DNA of 64,000 nucleotides from PFJX01 sp964542455 (lineage in GTDB: Bacteria; Pseudomonadota; Gammaproteobacteria; Burkholderiales; Thiobacillaceae): contig CAZIUC010000002.1 in NCBI GenBank assembly GCA_964542455.1, forward strand, positions 62,001 through 126,000, given 5' to 3'. Made by a program: the position numbers and the translations under genes. The notes under the pieces were generated by a model. That model was not told the DNA's origin. It saw only the letters and a program-made list of their open reading frames with translations, and made no database searches. This document shows, piece after piece, positions 56,440-62,458 of this stretch; position 1 is the stretch's first letter, and each line of letters starts with the position of its first letter.

Positions 56440-56734
56440 CGGGGCGCGGCCGCGCCACCGGGATATGCAGTTGCGCCAAGTGATCCATGAACGCCACCAC
56501 GCTCAAACCCGCCAGCCGCGCGGCTTTGCCCAGAGAGATGGATTCCTCGTCGAACAACCGCACCGCCAAAGCCAGGCCGACACCGTTCTTGAGCAGGTTC
56601 TCGTCAAACGGCACCGCGACGAACACCGGCTGACCGTGCTTGGTGATGATGGAAAGCTTGCCCGCCTCGGCATCACGCACCAGTTCGCCGGTGCGGTCAC
56701 GCAGGTCGCGGATGGTGAAGGTTTGCATGTTCAA
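56405..56734 (-). CDS. Phd-like/UPF0175 fusion antitoxin
   Basis: The 109-residue product joins a Phd-type N-terminus (FTIRDLRDRTGELVRDAEAG, then SIITKHGQPVFVAVPFDE) to a UPF0175 C-terminus (VRLFDEESISLGKAARLAGL and a final acidic tail). The first part would bind operator DNA and the second neutralise the DUF3368 toxin. AAAGGAG lies upstream of the ATG, next to a TATAAAA stretch. A decayed casE end lies beyond its promoter region. Confidence 0.85.
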   Translation of the reverse strand: MNMQTFTIRDLRDRTGELVRDAEAGKLSIITKHGQPVFVAVPFDENLLKNGVGLALAVRLFDEESISLGKAARLAGLSVVAFMDHLAQLHIPVARPRPGELESELASFD

Positions 56735-56765
56735 CTCCTTTTATACCCACACATAGGGGCACACT

Positions 56766-56827
56766 TTAGCCGCTACGTCGCACCAGCAACAAGCCGCGGC
56801 CGAAGGATTTGGCAAGGCGGATGCCTA
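56766..56827 (-). pseudogene. Decayed copy of the casE (cas6e) 3' end
   Basis: On the minus strand the stretch encodes GIRLAKSFGRGLLLVRRSG and a TAA stop, nearly the same as the real casE end GIGPAKSFGCGLLLVRRVA at 57573-57632. Nucleotide identity is high over about 50 bases, including GCCGAAGGATTTGGC. The frame is closed by a stop codon just upstream, so only this tail remains. It shows that the module at 56877-57529 is flanked by two copies of the casE end. Confidence 0.8.
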
Positions 56828-56876
56828 TTGCGCCGAAAAAGGATCAGGATCATAGTGACCACTAGACAAGGTGAGT

Positions 56877-57305
56877 TCATGCCAATGTCCAATCAGCCAG
56901 GGCCATGAGATTTTCACTCGCGCCCACCTTGCGGACATAACGCGCATCGGCGGTGACCAGCATCCCGCCGCCGATGATGGCGAGGGCGTGGTAGCTGGCA
57001 TCGTAAAAAGTCACACCATGGCGGCGAACCAACTCCAAGGCCAGGGCCTGGGTATCGGGCGTGGGCGGCCGTGTCCAGGGTGTCAGCAGGGACACCAGAT
57101 GATCCATTGCCGCGCCGGCCTGATCGGGAATTTTCCGCGCCAGGATGTTGCCGGCCTCGAAGTACCAGAGCGAAGGCACCAGCAAGCGCAATCTACCGGA
57201 CAGCGCGGATGCGGCGATGGCATTGGCCTGGGCAAGATATTCCTCCCCGGATTCCGGCAGCACCCATTTGAGCAGGGTCGAGGCATCGACCACGACAGTG
57301 CTCAT
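56877..57305 (-). CDS. vapC: PIN-domain toxin (VapC family), second module
   Basis: The 142-residue product starts MSTVVVDASTLLKWVLPE with the first PIN Asp. It has a Glu in WYFEAGNILARK, the Asp of VTFYDASYHALAI and VTADARYVRKV near the end, so all acidic sites are present. It overlaps the antitoxin stop by one base. The module lies between casE and the decayed casE end inside the cas operon. Confidence 0.9.
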   Translation of the reverse strand: MSTVVVDASTLLKWVLPESGEEYLAQANAIAASALSGRLRLLVPSLWYFEAGNILARKIPDQAGAAMDHLVSLLTPWTRPPTPDTQALALELVRRHGVTFYDASYHALAIIGGGMLVTADARYVRKVGASENLMALADWTLA

Positions 57306-57529
57306 CAGTGTGCGTCCCGGTCTTCGCGCACCCAGTCTTCACTATGGCCGGGGCTGGGTTGCAAGGTCTGGCGCAAGGCCTGAATGCCTTCCCAGGCATC
57401 GCGCTGCCGCCGCTTGAGCAGCTCCAACGAAACCACTTCATTGACGAAACGGCTGCGCTCCCCACCGGGAATCGCCTGGAACTGCTCCCAAACCTCATCG
57501 TCGAGCATGATGTTGATGCGATGCGCCAT
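57305..57529 (-). CDS. vapB: Ribbon-helix-helix-like antitoxin (VapB type)
   Basis: The 74-residue product starts MAHRINIMLDDEVWEQFQAI, a ribbon-helix-helix-like N-terminus, and continues SRFVNEVVSLELLKRRQRD to a charged tail. AGGAG lies seven bases before the ATG. It is 43 bases downstream of the casE stop and directly upstream of the PIN toxin gene. An operator-like palindrome lies in the gap. Confidence 0.85.
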   Translation of the reverse strand: MAHRINIMLDDEVWEQFQAIPGGERSRFVNEVVSLELLKRRQRDAWEGIQALRQTLQPSPGHSEDWVREDRDAH

Positions 57530-57542
57530 TACATTCTCCTGG

Positions 57543-57572
57543 TGTGTAACGTTCATACACACATATTGTATG
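57543..57572. promoter_or_regulatory. Operator-like inverted repeats before vapB
   Basis: Two overlapping inverted repeats lie between casE and vapB: TGTGT/ACACA (57543-57547, 57557-57561) and CATAC/GTATG (57554-57558, 57568-57572). They sit just upstream of the antitoxin ribosome binding site, where a VapB-type repressor would bind. Confidence 0.5.
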
Positions 57573-58199
57573 TCAGGCGACGCGCCGCACCAGCAACAGG
57601 CCGCAGCCGAAGGATTTGGCGGGGCCGATGCCGTTTTCCAGGTGCTTGAGCAGGGCATCCGGGTCTTGCACGCGGAGCAGGCCCTCGAAGGTCGCCATCG
57701 CCAATTTGCCGGCGCGATTGCCTTTGCGGAAATGCAGGGGCTCATGCGGCTGGACTGTGGCGGTTTCCAGCGTGGCGGCATCCGCCAGCTTGCGGGCGAG
57801 CCAGGCGAGTTGTTCTTCTTCCTGGAGCAAGGGCACTCGGCACTTATCCGAAACCTTGCCGGGTTTGGCCGCTTTCTCGGCATCGACGATGGTCTTGATG
57901 GGGTTGGCCGTGAGCAGGAAGGCCAGAACCTGATCTGACTCCGGCTTGGGGTGGATTTCCCGGCACCCCAGCAAGGACGCATCGGCCACCGCTTGCGGCG
58001 CCAGTCTCGACTGGAGCAGCACCCGGACCGGCTTGCCGGGGCTATTTTCCTCGAAGCGATAGAGAAATCCCTGGCGCGGCGATTCCGCGTCTTGCCGGGC
58101 CTCGCGTGCCTGGCCGGGAAACAGGTTCCACAGGCGGCGATGCACGTCGTAGGGGTTGCGAGCGAGTTGCCAGGGAATTTCGACACGGGATAGATACAT
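57573..58199 (-). CDS. casE: CRISPR RNA endonuclease Cas6e (CasE)
   Basis: Cas6e cuts the repeat 3' of its stem and stays on the crRNA hairpin in Cascade. The start MYLSRVEIPWQLARNPYDVHRR at 58199 gives 208 residues. His20 falls where the catalytic His of the family is expected. The C-terminal glycine-rich loop GIGPAKSFGCGLLLV is intact. It follows casD after one base. Its substrates should include both the array and the crRNA-like unit at 62377-62458. Confidence 0.94.
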   Translation of the reverse strand: MYLSRVEIPWQLARNPYDVHRRLWNLFPGQAREARQDAESPRQGFLYRFEENSPGKPVRVLLQSRLAPQAVADASLLGCREIHPKPESDQVLAFLLTANPIKTIVDAEKAAKPGKVSDKCRVPLLQEEEQLAWLARKLADAATLETATVQPHEPLHFRKGNRAGKLAMATFEGLLRVQDPDALLKHLENGIGPAKSFGCGLLLVRRVA

Positions 58200-58200
58200 G

Positions 58201-58878
58201 TCAGCCCTCCCCGCCTTCGGTGTGGACATAAACCTGCCGAGTGCCGAACTGGCGTTTTCTGGTGTGCATGGGGACATCCCGGATTTGCAGGGGGCGGTTG
58301 TTGGCGAGAGCTTCGCCTTCCGCGTAGATCACGCCGCAGCCGGCCAATTGTTGCAGCGCCGCCTTGGCGTTCTCCGCCTCGGCCCAGCCTTCGTACAAGG
58401 GGCGCGAAAGCGGGCAGGAACGGCGGCCCAGTGTCGGCGTGTAGCTGGGTTGTTTGATGGCGACCGCGACCGTATCCAGGTTGACCGCCCCGCCCGCCCG
58501 TTCACCCAGCGCCACGGTGAATACGGCGTCGAACAGGTATTCGCGACGGGAAACGACCGGGTTCTTGTTGGCGGAGCCATCCACCTTGCGGGCGGCCAGC
58601 ACGGTGTGGAAATCGGGCAGTTTGAGCGGCGCCTTGTGCGGAAATTCGTTCCGGGCATCGCAAATTCCGAACTGGTCGGCGCGCACCGTGAATTCCAGGC
58701 TTTCCGCCAGGCTCGCCAAGGCGGCGCCGTCTTGCCGGTCGATGCCCATGCAGGCGCCGATCAGCCCGAGGAGGCCACTTCTGGTGGGAAACAAATGGCT
58801 GGGCCGGAAGTCCTCGAAGGTGTGCCCGCCCCAGGCCTGCATGGGGCCGTCGAGTTTGAGGATGAGATAGCGGGGCAT
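58201..58878 (-). CDS. casD: Cascade subunit Cas5e (CasD)
   Basis: Cas5e binds the 8-nt 5' handle of the crRNA and links Cse1 to the Cas7 backbone. The 225-residue product has the typical start RYLILKLDGPMQAWGG, PTRSGLLGLIGACMGIDR and a C-terminal HTRKRQFGTRQVYVHTEGG. No catalytic residues are expected. It lies nine bases after casC. Confidence 0.95.
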   Translation of the reverse strand: MPRYLILKLDGPMQAWGGHTFEDFRPSHLFPTRSGLLGLIGACMGIDRQDGAALASLAESLEFTVRADQFGICDARNEFPHKAPLKLPDFHTVLAARKVDGSANKNPVVSRREYLFDAVFTVALGERAGGAVNLDTVAVAIKQPSYTPTLGRRSCPLSRPLYEGWAEAENAKAALQQLAGCGVIYAEGEALANNRPLQIRDVPMHTRKRQFGTRQVYVHTEGGEG

Positions 58879-58887
58879 GGCCGCTCC

Positions 58888-60186
58888 TCAAGCCTGGCCG
58901 TCGGCGGCGATCCAGTTTTCCAGCGCGGGCAGCGTATCAAGCGTGGCCAATTTTTCGGGCCAGGAGATCGCGTTCGCTCCCTTGGTTTCTTCGGTCCAGG
59001 GCGCGTCATCGAAGCGGAATGCCGCCGCCTGCTCGTCGAGGCCGTAGGCCCGGTTGAGTTTTTCCCAATAGCCGGCCATGAGCCGTTGCGACGGCGCCAG
59101 GTAACCGCCGCCGCTGTTGGCGCGCTTCACCGGCTTCTCGAAAGCATTGGCCAGCGACACGGGCACATCGGAAAAACTGACGATGGCAAACTCCGCCAGG
59201 TTGTCCGCCGCGAAGGGCTGGCGCTTGGCGCTGGGCACGACGGTAGCCAACAAGTGCAGCAGGTGCTTGGCGATTTCCAGCGCCTGGGCGCGCGATTCGG
59301 CGCTTTCCGGGCTGTGGATGTCGTCGATCAAGCCCAGGTTCACCTGCAACTGTTTCAGGTTGAGGCTGGCATAGCGGTAGAAGACGCCGGCGGAGAATTC
59401 CTGGGTATCCAAGTGCCCCGACCCTGTTCCCCCCGCATCCACCACCAAATCATCGACCGCGGAAAACCAATCCACGTCCTGGGGCTCGACCGCGTGAGTG
59501 GTAATGGCATGTGCCAGCGCCAGCGCGCCATCAATGGAAGTCATCAAGCCGGACGTCGCCATGCGGCCGGACAAAGCAATGTCCGGTGCTGAGGCAATGG
59601 CTTTCCGCACCAGCTTGATATTTGCCTCTACGGCCTTGACTCGCTTTTTCGTCAAAACATCGTCAATGAAATCCTGTTCTGTTTTTTTCTTTTTACCTTT
59701 CTGTTTGGCTGCGTTCGCCTTGGCCTTTTCGGTTTCTTCTTCCGTCAGTGCGACACCGCCAACAATTCCACACAAAACTCGAATCTCCTCCAGCGCCCAG
59801 GGCGCCACAGCGAGCTTTTTGTTTTCGGTAGCGGGGCCGGAATCGTCGCCTTCCGCCTCCTCGGGCTCGTCATCTGTCGCCTTGGCTCTGACGAATAGCT
59901 CCATCGTCCTCGCGACGATGGCCGGGTCGAATTCTTCCTTCAGTTGCTCGACAAACACCGGAATCAGCATTTCAAGTTCTCGCGTCCGCATGGAAGGCTT
60001 ACCAACATGGGCCGCGTAATAGGCACTGGTCCGCATGGCCCGCTTCAGCGACTGGCTGGAAATCCGCACCCGCTTGACGCCGCCGAAGATGGCGGTCTTC
60101 TGCATGTTCATGTCGTCCCGGTTGAGGCAGGAGGGGCTGTGGGAGATGAGAACGTGGAAGTTGACGAAATTCTTGGCGGTGTTCAT
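58888..60186 (-). CDS. casC: Cascade backbone subunit Cas7e (CasC)
   Basis: Six Cas7e copies form the helical crRNA-binding backbone. The 432-residue product starts NFVNFHVLISHSPSCLNRDD, with KRVRISSQSLKRAMR near residue 40 and a long C-terminal domain with LKQLQVNLGL. It is longer than many Cas7e proteins (about 350-390) because of an acidic insert near residues 103-122 (DDEPEEAEGDDSG) and a Lys-rich stretch near 152-170. These probably sit in surface loops. It overlaps casB by four bases. Confidence 0.95.
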   Translation of the reverse strand: MNTAKNFVNFHVLISHSPSCLNRDDMNMQKTAIFGGVKRVRISSQSLKRAMRTSAYYAAHVGKPSMRTRELEMLIPVFVEQLKEEFDPAIVARTMELFVRAKATDDEPEEAEGDDSGPATENKKLAVAPWALEEIRVLCGIVGGVALTEEETEKAKANAAKQKGKKKKTEQDFIDDVLTKKRVKAVEANIKLVRKAIASAPDIALSGRMATSGLMTSIDGALALAHAITTHAVEPQDVDWFSAVDDLVVDAGGTGSGHLDTQEFSAGVFYRYASLNLKQLQVNLGLIDDIHSPESAESRAQALEIAKHLLHLLATVVPSAKRQPFAADNLAEFAIVSFSDVPVSLANAFEKPVKRANSGGGYLAPSQRLMAGYWEKLNRAYGLDEQAAAFRFDDAPWTEETKGANAISWPEKLATLDTLPALENWIAADGQA

Positions 60187-60635
60187 TTGCTGCCTCCTTT
60201 GGCGGGTTCGAATTTGGCGAGGTAATACTGTTCAACGAGCTTGCGTTTGGCGTTCGGCCCCCAATACCAGAGGGTTTTCCCGAACTCGGCCCAGTTCACG
60301 CGCGGCTTGACTTGCATGGCCAGGCGCCGGAACTGCTTGAGGTCGCTGGGCGCGTCGGCGCGGGCAATCTGCAACACGCGGGCCTCGGCGATGCCTTCCT
60401 TGAGCCATTGCTTCGCCAGGCCGGACGCGTGGTCCGCCTGCTCGCACCAGGGCAACAGGAAGGCCAGGCGGAGATGGCGGTCATCGAGCGGCTGGCCGGG
60501 GAACAGACGATAGACGGTGGCGTAGTCGCGCAACTCCTCCGGCTCAGATACCCGTCGCAATTCCGCCTGCTGGCCGGGCTTGAGGTGGTCGAAGGCGCGC
60601 CGCAAATGGGCGAAATCCGGCGTTTCTGTGGTCAT
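60183..60635 (-). CDS. casB: Cascade small subunit Cse2 (CasB)
   Basis: Cse2 dimers lie along the Cascade belly and stabilise the R-loop. The start MTTETPDFAHLRRAFDHLKP at 60635 gives 150 residues. The upstream open frame lies inside casA. The product is all-helical with basic residues (LRRVSEPEEL, FRRLAMQVKPRVNW). It overlaps casA and casC by four bases each. Confidence 0.94.
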   Translation of the reverse strand: MTTETPDFAHLRRAFDHLKPGQQAELRRVSEPEELRDYATVYRLFPGQPLDDRHLRLAFLLPWCEQADHASGLAKQWLKEGIAEARVLQIARADAPSDLKQFRRLAMQVKPRVNWAEFGKTLWYWGPNAKRKLVEQYYLAKFEPAKGGSK

Positions 60636-62146
60636 GTTCCCTCCGTGAGTTTGGCCAGCTCGCTGTTCAGGCTGCGACCAGCCCAGGCGATGATGGGGAT
60701 GAGTTCCGGCTTGTGGGTGTAGGGAGCCGTCAAATCTTCGTAGATGGCTTTGCAGGTATCGGCGAGGCGGCGGGTGAACTCCGCCTTGCCCGCTTTCCAT
60801 TCCTTGAACGACAGTTTTTCGCGCAGTGTTTCGTGGAAATACGTTTCTGTCTGGGCGTAGAAGAGCTTGTCGCCGGTCTCGTGCAGCGGCACACCGAGGC
60901 CCTTCATGCCTTTTTTGCTGTCTCCCTGTACGGCGTAGTACAGCCTGCCCCGCAAGATTTTTTTCACATCGAGCCCGAGTTGCACCAACTGGCGCACCCG
61001 GTCGCGCCCCTCCTCTTCCCAGCCCTCGGCCAGGTTGAAGAATTCATGGCGCCGCTCCAGCACCGAGGCCTGCTTGGTGCGATAGCCGCCCACCAGCAGA
61101 TGCAGGCGCTGGCCGGGGAAATTCACGCTCGCGTAATGAACAGGCGCGGCGGGGCTCGACCCTTCCGCCGCGCCCTCGATCATCGGTTGCGGCACCACGA
61201 ACGCGGTCAGGTGGGTCCAGCCCGGCGCGGTGGTGGTAAACGACGCGAATTTCTCTTCCAGCGCGCCGGCCTTCTTCAGCATCAGCCGCGCGCCATGTGG
61301 GTGCGGCCAGATGCCTTCGACGGTGAAGTTGAATTTCTCCTTGCGAAAACCGGCGTAGCTTGGGCCGGGCTCGCCGCCCAGCACATCACAGGGAGCCTCC
61401 GCGTCCGCGCTTACCAGTTCGACATGGGCCGGCTGCCAGAACAGCCCACGCGCCAGGCCGATGTCATGGGCATGGAAGGTTTGCTTCTCGCGAATGGGGT
61501 CGACCCAGGTGGGCCGGTCCTTGGCGAAATCAGGTAAATAGCCCGGCAGATAACTCAGGATGTTGGGCAGGGTCACCACGTTGCGCCAAAGGGTGGCGCG
61601 CAGATTGGGGCCGCTGACCAGGGTGGTGATCGGCGCGCCGCCACGCAGGCCGCCCTTGAAACCACCGCCGAAACTCGGGCTGTTCACTGCCTGGTTGAAC
61701 AAAGCGATAGCAGCCACCGGCGCGCCCAGCCGGGCCACCTCACCGACTTCGTTGAAGAAGGCATGGTTGTTGCCTTCCGGCAGGCCGATCAACAGTTTCT
61801 GGATGGGTGTGTCCTCCGCCGCCTTGACGCAGCGGGTTTGCATGAAGGGCTGGCTGGGATGCGCCAGGTCGAACCAGTCGGCAAACGGCTTGGTGGCGTC
61901 GGCCAGTTGCTCGGGCTTGAGCGGCGTGCCCGCCAGTTGCCGCAAGCGCGCCGGGTCTTCCGGCAGGAACATGACCTGCGCCATGCTCACCAGAAGCTGA
62001 ATGCAGGCCAGTTCCAGGTCGTCACGCGGCAGGCTCACGCGCCAGTCGCCCTCGGCGCAGAGGAGTTCCTCCAGGGTGAGCAGGCGAAAAGCGCCCGCGC
62101 CGTGATTCGCGCGGGTGGGAATCCAGTTCGATTTTAATAAGTCCAC
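60632..62146 (-). CDS. casA: Cascade large subunit Cse1 (CasA/Cas8e)
   Basis: Cse1 reads the PAM and recruits Cas3. The 504-residue product starts with GTG at 62146, giving MDLLKSNWIPTRANHGAG. It has FMQTRCVKAAEDTPIQKLLIG, a region rich in glycine (SFGGGFKGGLRGGAP) and a C-terminal four-helix bundle. GGAGGGAGG lies upstream, inside the end of a 41-codon gene whose TAA is one base before this GTG, so translation is probably coupled. The region upstream of that small gene contains the likely operon promoter. Confidence 0.96.
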   Translation of the reverse strand: MDLLKSNWIPTRANHGAGAFRLLTLEELLCAEGDWRVSLPRDDLELACIQLLVSMAQVMFLPEDPARLRQLAGTPLKPEQLADATKPFADWFDLAHPSQPFMQTRCVKAAEDTPIQKLLIGLPEGNNHAFFNEVGEVARLGAPVAAIALFNQAVNSPSFGGGFKGGLRGGAPITTLVSGPNLRATLWRNVVTLPNILSYLPGYLPDFAKDRPTWVDPIREKQTFHAHDIGLARGLFWQPAHVELVSADAEAPCDVLGGEPGPSYAGFRKEKFNFTVEGIWPHPHGARLMLKKAGALEEKFASFTTTAPGWTHLTAFVVPQPMIEGAAEGSSPAAPVHYASVNFPGQRLHLLVGGYRTKQASVLERRHEFFNLAEGWEEEGRDRVRQLVQLGLDVKKILRGRLYYAVQGDSKKGMKGLGVPLHETGDKLFYAQTETYFHETLREKLSFKEWKAGKAEFTRRLADTCKAIYEDLTAPYTHKPELIPIIAWAGRSLNSELAKLTEGT

Positions 62147-62147
62147 A

Positions 62148-62273
62148 TTACCTCCCTCCAGGTATCAAGATCGCCACCAACGCGACAAGTAGCGCCAAAG
62201 CCGCCACTCCCATCGGCCCTACCTTGGACAACGAGTCAAGCAATCCTCTGATGGCATTGATCACTTCGCTCAT
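62148..62273 (-). CDS. 41-residue single-span membrane protein inside the cas operon
   Basis: The minus-strand ORF starts at an ATG preceded by AAAGGAG with ideal spacing (62279-62285). Its TAA stop is one base before the casA start. The product has an amphipathic start MSEVINAIRGLLDSLSKVG and one hydrophobic span (MGVAALALLVALVAILIP), ending PGGR. It is not a standard Cascade component. Its size and build resemble small membrane toxins or small membrane regulators. It is the first gene behind a promoter that overlaps a match to the crRNA-like RNA encoded upstream. A CreT-type toxin, or a leader peptide for casA, are the main alternatives. Confidence 0.75.
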   Translation of the reverse strand: MSEVINAIRGLLDSLSKVGPMGVAALALLVALVAILIPGGR

Positions 62274-62331
62274 AGCAACTCCTTTCCCACTTGATGGGGC
62301 AGGAGTTTAGAAGAAAAAAATGTAATTACAA

Positions 62332-62360
62332 GTGATACGTGCTTTACAGCGACTACACAA
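62332..62360 (-). promoter_or_regulatory. Predicted promoter of the casA operon, inside a crRNA-like target site
   Basis: On the minus strand TTGTGT (62355-62360), a 17-base spacer and TATCAC (62332-62337) form a plausible sigma-70 promoter about 59 bases before the small membrane protein start. A second possible -10, TGTAAT, is at 62325-62330. The whole element lies in a pseudo-protospacer (62333-62364) with the I-E PAM AAG at 62330-62332. Confidence 0.6.
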
Positions 62361-62370
62361 TCACTTTAAC
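62343..62370 (+). promoter_or_regulatory. Predicted promoter of the crRNA-like RNA
   Basis: On the plus strand TTTACA (62343-62348, five of six consensus positions), a 16-base spacer and TTTAAC (62365-62370, four of six) predict a transcript start near 62377. That is the first base of the degenerate repeat. It overlaps the divergent casA-operon promoter. Confidence 0.55.
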
Positions 62371-62376
62371 CTACCT

Positions 62377-62458
62377 GCATTCCTTGCAGCAGCAGGGATG
62401 AACCGTGATAAGGGCTCTACGCTCAGCTAGCTCGGTTTAGTTCCCCACCTCTGTGGGG
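62377..62458 (+). ncRNA. crRNA-like regulatory RNA (CreR/CreA type): pseudo-repeat, 32-nt pseudo-spacer, pseudo-repeat
   Basis: Pseudo-repeat 1 (62377-62405) keeps the last 11 repeat bases GGGATGAACCG exactly and the stem CCTTGC/GCAGGG with a 4-base loop. Exactly 32 bases follow (62406-62437). Pseudo-repeat 2 (62438-62466) keeps GTTCCCC and GGGG and forms a perfect stem CCCCAC/GTGGGG with loop CTCT. Cas6e processing after each stem would give a 61-nt RNA (62398-62458) with handle ATGAACCG, the size of a normal I-E crRNA. It is antisense to the end of cas3. The pseudo-spacer start TGATAAGGGCT pairs partly with the casA promoter site next to an AAG PAM, which predicts Cascade-guided repression without cleavage. 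Confidence 0.8.

Noticed and set aside
58156..59592. 478-codon plus-strand ORF opposite casD and casC
   Set aside because: It is antisense to intact Cascade genes with clear motifs. No ribosome binding site was seen.
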